DNA of 64,000 bases, taken from positions 67,474,446-67,538,445 of the forward strand of contig JAWZYU010000013.1 in assembly GCA_038380435.1 (NCBI GenBank). The letters are read 5' to 3'. A program made the translations under genes and the position numbers. The stretch comes from Ryuthela nishihirai. Its lineage: Eukaryota; Arthropoda; Arachnida; Araneae; Heptathelidae. Positions 44,401 through 55,139 of this stretch are shown piece by piece. The notes beneath the pieces are model-generated. The model was not told the DNA's origin and ran no database searches. It saw only the letters and a program-made list of their open reading frames with translations. Within the stretch, counting starts at the first letter, position 1. Each line of letters opens with the position of its first letter.

Positions 44401-45109
44401 AAGAGAATAATCTCTATATAATGTCCTCACGTTCCTCGTTCCTGCAGAGAGAAAATTATTAGTAGGATTTTTAAAGTAACTAGGTTTATTGACATAGGTA
44501 GGGCCAACGATATCAAACAGCATCCTGATCGCAGGCAAGGGGCAAAGATCTGTTCCTCCTCCGCTAAAGGTCACCGATGCTGGTAGGAACTTCAGGCAAC
44601 ACCTTTTCAAGTGGACTTTTTCAAGAGCCATATAGCCTGCCTGAGACACATTACTCCAGTTTAGGATTGACGATGCCCAACTAGCTAAGTAAGGTTCAGG
44701 CACCTGCGATGACCTCTGATTAGGATTATCCACCAGCTGATATAAGGTATCCCATGCCTCTGTTCACTTACGGCTGGCAACCCAGAAGCAAACAGAAAAC
44801 ACAGCGGCAGATTATCCCTCAACAGAGGCCCATCAGTGCAGCAAGTCCAGGATCCATAATCAAGCTCAAATCCATAAACAAGTGCAGTATTGTAGGTATA
44901 AATGGTCAGCACAGGACACTGTGAAGTTCACCACTCCTCAGCAGGGTTGGAAAAAAAATAAAAAAGTGGCCATAGATGACCAGATCAGTAGGCCATACTG
45001 AACTGACATCCCTCTACTTCGGTTCCCTTCCAAAAGAGAATATCTCTTTTGAAAGATAGTAACGGCCTACACCACGAGAAGGCGGGATCGGACTTTAGGT
45101 GCTAGACCT
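41429..45109 (-). mobile_element. RTE-like LINE, copy 2 (full length, decayed)
   Basis: Collinear with copy 1 from the (GAT)n tail (41429-41448) to the 5' end at about 45109. The coding part is split into pieces: endonuclease 44335-43862 (LGLQETRW, TLVLGDFNAKVA), middle 43478-42913, RT 42824-42399 (NYRGISLFSLPGKVL, CGFRSGRGCVDQT, SFIDFKKTFDFVDR), 42307-41981 (FGYADDLALLA; the YADD box is kept) and the C-terminus 42011-41464. Several frameshifts and small deletions. The codon after VDRKFL is TGG, which identifies the stop of copy 1 as a mutation. Confidence 0.9.
44250..44439. repeat. 95-bp tandem duplication inside LINE copy 2
   Basis: 44250-44344 is repeated at 44345-44439 in the endonuclease N-terminal region (around the DILGLQE motif), with only a base or two of difference. 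Copy 1 has this segment once. Confidence 0.9.
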
Positions 45110-45264
45110 GACCGGTTCTGTGCATCATCACTGGGGGATTGGTACACAGCTCTCCTTCCAGTTTATGCCTAGCTACCATTTACTGACCGTAACGAAATTA
45201 GAATCGAAAACGGTAATTGAAGTTTTCCGAAATTTTAATATTCCACAAATCTAAAACAGGGTGA

Positions 45265-45640
45265 GTTATTTAACGTCTGTGTCATCTTTGTGCTCATAAT
45301 GGGCTACATAGCAGAGTTACAAGAATTCCAAATTCTAAGAATGGGGTTTGAGAGAGATTTGGATCTACTGGACGCTAGGTAAAGTCGCTCAAGAAATATC
45401 CGAACACTATGGTTGATTGCAGAATTCAGCAAAAATATCTGGCAACGATTTTTTTAGAAATTAGTGATCTGGCAACCTTCGTGTCATGTGACACGAAGGT
45501 TGCCAGATCACTAATTTCTAAAAAAATAACTAATTTCTGAATTCTGTAATCAACCATAGTGTTCGGATATTTTTTGAGCTACTGTACTAGCCAAATGAAA
45601 AAACCTCCCGTCAGGAGGATCTTTCTCGAAATTAAAAATT
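45265..45640 (-). mobile_element. Degenerate SINE copy split by a MITE
   Basis: GTGCTCATAATGGGCTACAT and GATCTACTGGACGCTAGG align to the SINE tail/body. After the MITE the phrase CCTCCCGTCAGGAGG fits the next SINE block CCTCCCGTCAAGG. The rest is too decayed to follow. Confidence 0.55.
45380..45586. mobile_element. Palindromic Tc1/mariner-type MITE (203 bp)
   Basis: Element 45382-45584 between TA (45380-45381) and TA (45585-45586). Its two halves are reverse complements almost end to end: outer arm AAATATCCGAACACTATGG, inner arm CTGGCAACCTTCGTGTCA around a TG centre. One half contains a small extra duplication of TCTGGCAACGATTT. It can fold into one long hairpin. Confidence 0.88.
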
Positions 45641-46260
45641 ATTTCAAATAATTTAAAGGGACATAAACCAAGAAAGATTTTCATTCTTATCATATTTTTC
45701 AATGGAAAACAATATTGCTAAATAGTGTACCTTATGATGATGTTATTTCAGAATTTGCTGCAAAAAGAGCAAGAAACAGTATTGATCTTTTAAAATATAA
45801 GTAAATTTTTAGTAATATTAATTAAACTATTGCTTACAGTAATTTGACACTCACAAACGTTTTGCATCTGTAGTTTAAGAACAATAAAATGTATTAATGT
45901 CAGTTTGAATATTTCCCAATTTTTGACAATTTACTCTTCAAATTTTCTGATCTTTCAAGAAGCGACAAATGACACAATTCTTCGAAGGACAAGAAGTTAT
46001 GATTTTGTTATGCAGTTTTAGAAAGGAGAGAACTCAAGGGTAGCACAATATAATACAATATCTATTTCTGAGATTAGTAATTCGTTTCGTTTCCTTATGA
46101 CAGAAACCAATTAATCGCCTGTATTATCAGTTTTAATTAACCTACTACAATACTCCAATTTTTGTTAATCATATATTTATTCAATAAGTTACAAATAAAA
46201 CATTTCTGTTTACAGATGAACAGTTAGAAAAGACAACAGTTTATCAGCAGGAGAGAATAA
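45641..46260. other. Anonymous AT-rich DNA
   Basis: No feature recognised. Confidence 0.45.
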
Positions 46261-47471
46261 TACACGGTGTTTATAAAGTAACTATCCATTTTCCTGAAAA
46301 TGCTGACTGATCATTTTCTATTCCAGGTTTTGTGAATCATGCTGACGACTGAAGAAAGAATAGCAGTAGTTGAGGCACGTCTGCGTGTCCTTCGAAGGGA
46401 TGAGACAAGAGTTCAGTCGTAAATTCCATAAACCCCCGCCAACAAAGGCAGCAATAAGATCCCTGGTGAACAAATTTCGGAGGATAGGGAGTGTTCATGA
46501 TGAGAAACGTTCTGGTCGACTTCAGTATCACCAGAAACTGTGGAACGCATCGAGGATGCAGTCAATCATAGCGCTCGTGCATCAACAAGGAGACTTAACA
46601 AGGAGCTTGGTGTAACGCAAACGGTTGTTTCGAAAACTCTACGTTTCACATTGAAAAAACGGTGTTATCATCTACAGATGCTTCATAAGCTACACAAGGA
46701 GGACTATGCAGCTCGTGAAGCCATGTGTAGTGATCTTTGAAAAGCGCGGAACGAGAAGATATAATGAATAACATTTTGTTCAGTGATGAGGCGCCGTTTC
46801 CCACATGTGGACCTGTCAACAGGCACAACTGCAGGATTTGGGCTGACGAACATCCACATCAAAGTCTGGAGTGGTTCAGGGATTCTCAAAAGGTTAATGT
46901 TTAGGCTGGACATCACAAAGACCAAAGTGTATGGCCGTTTCTGTTTTTCTGAGAACACAATTATTAGCGTCATTTACCGGGATATGGTGGAGATCCTTTT
47001 GGTACCGTAACTTGTATCTGATGGAATTTTCGACACTGTCGTCTTCCAACAAGATGGGCACCACTCCATTTTGCAAATATTGTCCATGACTACCTGCATG
47101 AAACTTTTGGGGTAGATGTATCGGAAGAGGTTCCGTCAAATTTTATGTTCCAAGGTCACCTGACCTCACACCTCTAGATTTTTGTGTGTGGAGTTATATC
47201 AAATCAGAGGTGTAAAAGGTGAAGATTAACAGCATTAATCAACTGAAGGAGCGGATGACAGCTGCAGTGTCTAAGATTACACCTGATATCTTGGAAAGGG
47301 TTTACCGTTCTACCACTGAACGTTGGGATTTGTGTGTTGACATGCAAAGGAATCATGTTGAATCGTATTAATGTTTTGTCCTTTTCAGGTTTTTGATTCA
47401 TTTGTAACACAAAGAGAGTTATTAAAGGGTTTGTTCTCAGAAATGGATAGTTACCTTATAAGTACCCTGTA
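46261..47471 (+). mobile_element. mariner element (1.2 kb)
   Basis: Element 46263-47469 between TA dinucleotides (46261-46262 and 47470-47471). Ends: left CACGGTGTTTATAAAGTAAC, right complement CAGGGTACTTATAAGGTAAC, both followed by TATCCATTT. Contains one transposase gene on the plus strand. Confidence 0.9.
46340..47370 (+). pseudogene. mariner transposase, frameshifted
   Basis: Start MLTTEERIAVVEA at 46340, then frame changes. The paired helix-turn-helix region reads PPTKAAIRSLVNKFRRIGSV HDEKRSGR (46434-46523). The catalytic domain gives LFSDEA (46778, first Asp), NRHNCRIWADEHPH, VVFQQDG (47040, second Asp) and, in another frame near 47158, PDLTPLDF (third Asp), so it is of DD34D mariner type. 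C-terminal region around RVYRSTTERWDLCVDM. The enzyme would excise and insert at TA. At least four frame breaks. Confidence 0.85.
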
Positions 47472-48104
47472 TAATGATATAATATTTTACACCTTCTTTC
47501 TGTCTTCATCCGCTAATTTCAATACAGTTACATCTCGTTGCTTTTATTATAATATTTTACTATTTCAGTCGTATTATAGTAAAGAAAATTGAATAAAACA
47601 TTTTTTCTTTACTAAAATTATTATCCTTCTTTTTTCGTTTTGAATATTTCTTAATCACATTGAGATTTTTATGTTCATCTTAGCACCACATAATTTGAAA
47701 ATATGCATTGATTTTAATTTTCCAATTCATTTTTAGAAATCTATTTAATTCACGTTTTAATTCTATAAACGAATTTACGGCTAAAAGTTCCCTTAGTATG
47801 AGACTGAAAATATGTGAGATTTTTTTATTATAAAAAAACGCTGAACTTTTCTTAAAAAAAATTGTTGGGGGGATGAGACAGGAGATGTGGAACATTACCC
47901 AACGGGGAGGAGGAAGGGTGTGGCTAAAATGGAATTGCGCACTTTGTAGGTCCTCCTTCAGAGGCCCTGTACCCGCTGTTTGCAACCCCCGCGAATTTTC
48001 AGGCCGGTAGCTGAGCCAATAGGTTAATTAGAAGAAGGATCAGAGACATCTGGTCACTACTTTAGGTAGATAAATGAAATAATCCCTCTGGTACGCAGGG
48101 ACGT
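47472..48104. other. Anonymous AT-rich DNA
   Basis: No feature recognised; the frame 47680-47985 has no motif. Confidence 0.45.
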
Positions 48105-48385
48105 ACCCGAGGGAGGATGAGACCGTGGTCTCTCGGTAGTCACGATGATACAAAATCTCAAACTTAACTATCTGCTTTGAAATCCAAAACAGTTGTCGTT
48201 GCATATTTTTCTTTTAGCCGCATAATATATGCCCAGCACTAAAAATAGATTTGAAAATCAACTGTAAAATTTTATTTTATATAAGAATATCATTTTAATC
48301 TTTCCTGTCCCGTGGAATAGTTTAGTAAATGGGAAACCCTATTCAGATCGTAGTCTCAGAATCCCAAAAACTAAATTATCGAACT
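48105..48385 (+). repeat. Dispersed repeat X, copy 2
   Basis: Same-orientation match to 15106-15415; shares GCTTTGAAAT(C/T)CAAAACAGTT and the TTTTAAT(C/T)TTTCC block. Confidence 0.65.
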
Positions 48386-48639
48386 CCCCAAACCCCTTAA
48401 CTCTGTCTTGAGTACGTGTCTCATGCTAAAATATATATTTAGTAATATTTTTAATATTTATATTTAAATAAATATTAAAATATATATATAAAATAATATT
48501 TTCCCAAACATAGCATAGCTCTATGGTCATAAATAGAGTATCGTTATCTTTTAAAGTCGGGACATCGAGATACTGCAGCCGGAACCCGGATTTAGAGAGT
48601 CCAAACCAAGAAAATTTAAATAATGAGTTGAAAAAAAAA
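48386..48639. other. Anonymous AT-rich DNA
   Basis: TA-rich tract at 48430-48500. No gene. Confidence 0.4.
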
Positions 48640-48644
48640 ATGGC

Positions 48645-48725
48645 TGTTATGACTAGAATTTGAACCCAGGTATCCCCAGAAGCATATCGAGCGCCTTAAC
48701 CGCTAGACCAGAACGGAATGTGGTG
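48645..48725 (-). tRNA. tRNA-like sequence (pseudogene or SINE head)
   Basis: On the minus strand TCTGGTCTAGCGGTTAAGG is A-box-like and GGGTTCAAATTC is B-box-like, with tRNA-like spacing. The acceptor ends do not pair, so I do not regard it as a functional tRNA gene. The 3' end CATAACAGCC resembles that of the next copy. Confidence 0.4.
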
Positions 48726-48984
48726 TATTGATTAAGATGCCGGCATGTTACAAGGTAGTAAAGATTAACTTACTACTAGGTTATGTCTGTCTTTTTTTTT
48801 TTAAGGAAGTGTCACTTCTCTTCTTATTTTCAAAAATTTTAAAATGTTAATTAAATATTGGAATTTAATTTATATATTTTAAAGAAAAATTGTAAGATTG
48901 AATAAAGCATCTTTAATCCAATTTCCATTACTATAAAGAGAAAACAATAAATAAAAATGAAATATCCCTCAAGCATTATTACAA
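48726..48984. other. Anonymous AT-rich DNA
   Basis: No feature recognised. Confidence 0.4.
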
Positions 48985-49072
48985 ACATCGCTGTTATGGC
49001 GGGAATCGAACCCACAACTCTCTAGATACATGCCAGAGTGCTCTACCGTTAAACTACGAGGCAGACGCTCAA
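48985..49072 (-). repeat. tRNA-like repeat, uninterrupted copy
   Basis: On the minus strand: GTAGTTTAACGGTAGAGC (A-box region), CTCTGG...TCTAGAG (anticodon-stem-like but with an oversized loop) and GTGGGTTCGATTCCCGC (T arm and B box). The acceptor stem is not complementary. The flanks (AGCGTCTGC before, ATGTTTGTAAT after) are shared with the copy at 49153, so it is a dispersed repeat and not a single tRNA gene. Confidence 0.65.
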
Positions 49073-49152
49073 GTGTCTGAAATACCAGTATAGATGGGCA
49101 AGGTCCACCACATCTTAATGAAAGATTTATCTGTCTTATTCTGGAAGATTTT

Positions 49153-49665
49153 AGCGTCTGCTTCGTGGTTTAACGGTAGAGTGCTCTGGCATGTATCTAC
49201 AGGGTGTCCCTGAATTCATGGCCCAAACGTGAAGGGATGGTATTACACACCGACACCACCAATATTCGTCATAGAATATGCGGCCACAAACGCAGCCCCG
49301 TTGCCAGTAGGGGGCGCGGAGGATCTGGTAGTTCGACTGTCCGTCGCAGCCACCGATGTGCGCGAAAAGCCCGGTGTTTACGAGCAGGTATGCCGATCAC
49401 TACTCCGCCGTTGTGCCGCCTGTATCAACGTTGGTGGGCGAGCATTTGTTGTAATGATCTCCAATAAATGTCACTCTGGAAACCTCTGTATCTGTCCTTC
49501 ATTTCCGACTCCTCACTGCGTTTGCGGCCGCATATTCTATGAAGGAAATTGGTGGGTTCGGTGTGTACTACCATCCCCTTACGTTTCGGCCATGAATTCA
49601 GGGACACACTGTAGAGAGTTGCGGGTTCGATTCCCGACGTGGCAGCGATAATTTTTTCAGATGTT
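49153..49665 (+). repeat. tRNA-like repeat, copy interrupted by a transposon
   Basis: Inverted second copy of the repeat at 48985-49072: the left half 49153-49199 (AGCGTCTGCTTCGTGGTTTA...) and the right half from 49612 (TAGAGAGTTGCGGGTTCG). The Tc1/mariner derivative at 49200-49611 sits in its anticodon-loop region. Confidence 0.85.
49198..49613 (+). mobile_element. Tc1/mariner derivative (412 bp) keeping transposase C-terminus
   Basis: Element 49200-49611, ends CAGGGTGTCCCTGAATTC and its near complement, between TA (49198-49199) and TA (49612-49613). The plus-strand frame 49229-49651 contains VREKPGVYEQVCRSLLRRC and AACINVGGRAF, the C-terminal signature of the same transposase group as 30097-31145. 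The catalytic domain and N-terminus are deleted, so it is non-autonomous. Confidence 0.88.
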
Positions 49666-51575
49666 TGTAATGATGATTGAAGTCTATTTATACAGGTAAT
49701 CTGTGTATTTATTATGAATATCACTCAAGCAGCCTTTTACTAAAGAAGTCTAGCAAAATCAGTCAGTATACTACTCCTTAGATAGGTGAGTTCTCAGCAG
49801 AAAGAGATAGGTGAGTTCTCAGCAGAAAGGCAACACAGAAAGGAAACATTCATACCTTATCCAAGACTATCTGGTTAATAGTGAAGCACATTAAACCCTC
49901 GGGATCTATTTCAACTTCCATCGATCGGCAGAAGTGATCTTACAAATCTGAGATGTAAGGCCACTATAACCTTTACAGCGAATGGCATCAGATTTAAAGT
50001 TTCGAAGTCACTTTTTTATGTCGGTGCAACAGTCAAAAATAACTCCCGACAGGAGCAACTCCAGGGAGTTGTTCTCACTAGGAAGGAGTGAATCCATAGT
50101 CCATCCTGCCTAGTGATGAACGACTCCCTGGAGTTGCTTTCGACTTCAGCGGCAGCTATTCCACTCTCGTCAGGAACGACGCCACTATTTTTGTAGAAAA
50201 AAAAATCCATATATTGCATTACTCTTTTAACCGATTTTTACCACTTTTTCCTTCTATATTTCGGAATACTTTTTTGTTTTTCTAGGCTTCATTTACAATT
50301 TATTATTTATTTCTTAAAATTAACTAATTAATTGCAAAACGGTATAAAAACATGGAAGATTAATATTTGAAGATGTTTTTTCTGTGTGAATTTTATTATT
50401 TTTAACACAATTTTTTATTTTTACATGTAGTTTTACACTCTATCACCAATAAAAAAATTCCATCTTCATCGAAGTTTTTGTTTTATTATATACATATTTT
50501 TTAATTTTAGGCTCTTCTCGAAATTTCGCTTTCACCCCCGTCCAAAGATATATGCGCAAATATTTTCTATCTGCTTTCTTGCCTTAGGACTACTTTTTTT
50601 TACCTTTTTAAATTCATCAGTGAAAATATGGATTACATCTTTATGCCAAATAGAAAACATTAGCCCTTGTGTTTGCAAATTGAATAGGTAAATTGTTTGA
50701 AAATGGCACAAAATAATGAATAAATTAATACAAGAAACTTGAAAGGACTTATAAAGGTTTTTATTATTATTAAATAAATATTGCTTTATGAAATTCTCGA
50801 TATTTCTAATTGCATATCGAGTCGTTGATGCATGTGAAATGCTGGAAATAAGACAAACATATAATCTAGGCCAACTTTGATGTGATGAAAGCCCTTTCAT
50901 TCGATCTCCCTCCCCAGCTACTCTCGCAACTAACCAATTGCCTCACAATTGGCTTCTCAAAAACGCTGGCTTCTCAAAACATGAACCTCATGGTTAGTTT
51001 CTAATTAGCATTAAGTACTTTCCTTGGTTTTTTCTCTTCTAGTTTCTGCAAAACAAAATTACCCTCAAAGGAACCATTTTTGTAAATCAAGGGAATAAAG
51101 TTGGGAAATTTTTTTGAAATCAAGGTGAAAATCCAGGAAAAAAATAAATATTTTTCTAATTAATTTCTTTCGGTGATTTGTGTGGAGAGATAATCGAAGA
51201 CAGATTGAGAACTGTCATTAAAAGGATAAATAATTTGTTTTATAAAAGTAACATTAAATTTGCATTTTTTTTCAATTTGGGTTTAATTTTAGAGTCACAG
51301 AATTCATTACGAAGAGAAAATGATTCGATGAATAATAATAATATGCAAAAATAACAATTTTTCTTTCCAAAAAACATTTTCCACCTCTCTTTTAAATAAT
51401 TTTTGTTCCTTGGGCCCACTTGAAACACTTTAAAGCTTTTGAAATTCAGCTCTAAAGCTATTACGTTATTGTATATCTCTACGTGTATTAAACAAACATG
51501 GGAAATCTGAGTTTTATTTTCCGAAAACATATATAAAATAATATATAAGGAGAATCGCACGCATATATTAGTATA
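49666..51575. other. Anonymous DNA
   Basis: About 1.9 kb with no gene. A 24-bp tandem duplication, GATAGGTGAGTTCTCAGCAG plus AAAG, lies at about 49777-49826. Open frames at 50532-50900 and 51240-51560 look like AT-rich chance. Confidence 0.45.
50045..50140. repeat. Imperfect inverted repeat, ~40-bp arms
   Basis: GCAACTCCAGGGAGTTGTTC near 50054 and GAACGACTCCCTGGAGTTGC near 50118 are near complements, with TCACTAGG/CCTAGTGA inside. TIRs of a decayed MITE or a fold-back. Confidence 0.65.
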
Positions 51576-52152
51576 TACAGGGTGATTCAGAATTCATCAT
51601 CAATATTTGGTGGGGAGGAAGGGAATAAGAAAAGAAAGAGATTTCACATAGGAAAGTATGGGGGCAGACGAACGCATGGTGGTGTAGAGGGCATTGTGTG
51701 TACACACCTCTCATACAGAAGCACAGCTGTTTGACGCGTGCAGCGCCTCCCTCGATTAACATTACTAGCAGCAAACGATCCTGTTTCACACAGTTGGCGA
51801 TGAATACGTGAAAACATTTGATGCTGTGGCACACGGCGGTTTGGGAAGCACGCTGCATACAATTGCCTGGCTCGAAGACATCTTTCTGCTGCCGCACCGT
51901 AAGTTACATGCATATCTGCACATTCATTCCACGTATACCGGTTCATGTTACTTCTGCAAATTCACCTTGTCGAATGACAACTGACTGCACGCGTCAAACA
52001 GCTGTGCTTCTGTATGAGAGGTGTGTACACACAGCGCCCTCTACACCACCTTGCGTTCGTCTGCCCCCATACTTTCCTATGTGAAATCTCTTTCTTTTCT
52101 TATTCCCTTCCTCCCCACTAAATATTGATGATGAATTCTGAATCACCCTGTA
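51576..52152. mobile_element. Tc1/mariner derivative (573 bp) keeping transposase N-terminus
   Basis: Element 51578-52150 between TA (51576-51577) and TA (52151-52152). Ends CAGGGTGATTCAGAATTC with its complement; arms of about 160-180 bp. The minus-strand frame 51946-51644 contains NECADMHVTYGAAAERC, AACFPNRRVPQHQMFSRIH and CETGSFA, the N-terminal helix-turn-helix of the same transposase group as 30097-31145. Catalytic part deleted. Confidence 0.9.
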
Positions 52153-52815
52153 TGTTACCGCTAAAGCTCGAAAGCCGTTAATGTGCACATTACCTAGCTA
52201 ATCTACAGATTAACTGATTTGCTCCGTTAACGTGCGGAATCAAGAGTTTTCCGCATTTTACCTAGGTAATGTGCACATTAACGGCTTCCGTATCGTTAAA
52301 GTTCAAAAGTTTGTTTCTCTCATTTCCTTTCCCTACTCCTTCCCCCCTCTCCCTCCACTTTTAGTTTCGTTCTCACTTGGCCTCCGCTCATCCGGAGCGT
52401 TTCATGATAATTCGGAACACTGTGTCACGTGACCCGAAGATTGAGACTCAAGAGATTCATCACTTGACAGATTCGTTCTCACTTGGCCTTCGCTCATTTG
52501 GGGCGTTTTTTATAATGCGGCAGGCTGTGTACTGTAGAACTAGATACGTTATCTGAATAATAGTATAGTTAAAAAACGAAAAAGTACAATGTACCGGCTA
52601 TTACCAATTCCGATAATAGCCGATACGATATATTTTATTTTCACTTTAACGAGTGCCTAGTAGGTAATGTGCAGATTATCCAGGTAATTTGCAGATTACC
52701 TAGGAAATTTGAGAAATGAAACAATTTACGGCACGTTAACGGATCACCCTAGTTAATCTGCACAATACCTAGATAATCTGTAGAATAACTGATTTCTGCA
52801 CTTTAGCGGTAACAT
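52151..52815. mobile_element. TIR element of unknown superfamily
   Basis: Ends TGTTACCGCTAAAG (52152) and CTTTAGCGGTAACA (about 52810) are exact complements. Subterminal GTGCACATTACCTAG-like phrases repeat several times on both strands (52180, 52260, 52660, 52690, 52750). No open frame. It begins where the neighbouring Tc1/mariner derivative ends. Target duplication unclear. Confidence 0.75.
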
Positions 52816-53912
52816 ATACATGGTCATTGAATTTCGAACACTCCACACCATGCTAGTCAATGAAAAGATAATTTCGTAGTTCTGTAACTTCTAAAATAAG
52901 CGTTTTATGGGAAAAATGTGGCTCTAACATTGCAACAAACTTGTGAATCAATTTTCAATTTGTTTGGAATCGTGTTTCTGACTTTTATCATTTTATTCGC
53001 TGCATAGTGCATTGTTCTCAACCGATTATATATAAAGTATTCGAAACGAATTAGGAAAAGCTGATTTATATTCTACACTGCACTATGAAAATATTAGAGA
53101 ATTTGCATGTTATGTCAATGGTAATCCAAAGTCTAAGCTTTATAACTTCTAAAATATGCATTTAATGGAATATTATGACCGAAGGTGAATTAGCAATCAT
53201 ATTCAAGTCAATTCAAATCTCGATTTCAAACAACTTTCGTTGAGTTCAATATTTAATAACAAATTATCTTGATTTATGAAAATCATTCAAAATTGTACAA
53301 TATTAAAATGAACATCACACAAAATTCTATTATATATTTATATTTATTATATCAAGTCGTTTGAGAAAAAATAATTATCCAAGTTTTAATTAATTAATGA
53401 GGTAAATTCTTATGACATTTTAATGTTGCGAAATATTCCAGCTTTCATAACTCTTTAATTACTGAACTAATATTGTTAAAAGTCGAGATTTAAATATATT
53501 TGATTATGATCTTTAATTTACATTTAATCACATTTTCCCATTAATTGCATATCCTAGAAGTAATAGAGCTTCAAAGTACGATCCTCATTAACTTAACATA
53601 GATATACGCTAATATTTTGGTAGCGCAATTTATATTAGGTGCACCTAAGTATAAGTTCGAAAACCGTTGTTCATCAAATCACGGACAGATTGCAAATCTA
53701 ATTTAAGGAATTTGAATAAATATTAATCAATATTTCAATAATTACACACCACTCATTATTCACCACACGGAGATACTTTTTGTTCCATCAATGAACAGTA
53801 GAAATATACAAACAAAACAGAAATTGTTAACCATTATTCCTATAAAACAAATGATTAATTCTAAGCAACTCAGAATACGTGTCATTATAAAACTGAAGGA
53901 AGCGTCATCCTA
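52816..53912. other. Anonymous AT-rich DNA
   Basis: About 1.1 kb with no gene, repeat pair or hairpin that I can support. Confidence 0.5.
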
Positions 53913-54388
53913 TACAGGATGACAAGGAACGGTATGTCATAAATCAAAGCGCGGTATTGGGGCACGAAACTGAATCAAAGAGGGCTAGTAAACATAGTTC
54001 TTAAAATGCGTCGTTACAAAGATACAGTTCTTTCATACCACTCGTTCTGTGAGGACGATTTCCCACACTGGCATTCGTAAAGACACAGATAGCAGAGCAA
54101 TCATGTAGGAAGGAAGGTCCAATGTGATGTCACCTGAAAATGCAAACTGTATCCAACAGACAATTACACATGAAAACATTAAACGGACTGGATAGATTGG
54201 TGAAATAAGACATGAAAACAAACAATTTCTGTAGAAAAAAATGTGTTATTTAAAGGTATACATTACAACAGATGCTGGAAGTTTCCACCATTGGCACGAA
54301 TACAACGCATCAGCAATAACGACATAAGGAATGCCAAATGCGATCGAACACTCCAGAAATATTTCAGACACAGTTTGTCGCATCTTGC

Positions 54389-54806
54389 ACGCAATGCCAG
54401 GGGATTTGTGGGGGGGGGGGGTCAGTCAGTAGCGCGCCAGGCTTGTAATCTGCAGTTTCAAGGTTCTAGTCCAAATGGGTCAGCGTTGATATTTATCTCT
54501 GCAAAACTCCTCACCCTGTCCATGGTCACTAGAGGATACCGAAGAGCTTGAACAGGGCTGCTGTCCGTCACGAGGGACGTTAAGCTGTGGCCCTGTGTGT
54601 TGGAGAGTCATACCCTGTGTACGTTAAAGAGCACAATGGATGGCCTTGACAGGAGGCTACCATTTGTCTCCCAACAGCTGTTTCAGTGGGTCTTCTCCCC
54701 AACCTTCTCTGAACCTTCGGGGTACATGTGACCTGGCCATTTAGCCCATAGTGTGCAAAAAAGTGCCGCTCAGAGGTAAAACAACCCAACCCAAAACGCA
54801 ATGCCA
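54389..54806 (+). mobile_element. tRNA-derived SINE, copy F, with target duplication
   Basis: SINE 54400-54795 flanked by exact ACGCAATGCCA (54389-54399 and 54796-54806). This is the only copy with the tRNA head on the plus strand (GTCAGTCAGTAGCGCGCC). A G11 run lies at its start. It interrupts the transposase C-terminal region. Confidence 0.92.
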
Positions 54807-55139
54807 CAACACTTCTACATTGTTTATAGTAAACGATTGTTTTACCGTGATCCCACAGATAAACATTCGGTGGGTTTAGGTCCGGCGATCGAGCAGGCTA
54901 GTTTGCAGGAGTCTCGGGACCTTTCCCGATACAATGTCGTGGATAGTTATCCTGGCGCTACTGTTGCACACACAGACTAAAGTAAATAAATCACATGTGA
55001 TGACGTAGGGCCATCATCCATTAACCCATGTAATAAAGGTGCAGGTAATCTGGACCCAATGCGTGTGGGTGGCTGACAATGCCAATGAGAGTATTTCTCA
55101 TGACCCACACATTGATGGCAAAACGTTAGGGGGCCAAAA

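Noticed and set aside
45394..45575. microRNA precursor
   Set aside because: The hairpin is explained by MITE inverted repeats with TA target sites; no independent support for an RNA gene.
48985..49072. Functional tRNA gene
   Set aside because: The acceptor stem does not pair, the anticodon loop is oversized, and the flanks are shared with a second copy; treated as a tRNA-like repeat.
50532..51560. Two ~110-codon minus-strand frames
   Set aside because: Phe/Lys/Ile-rich noise from AT-rich DNA.
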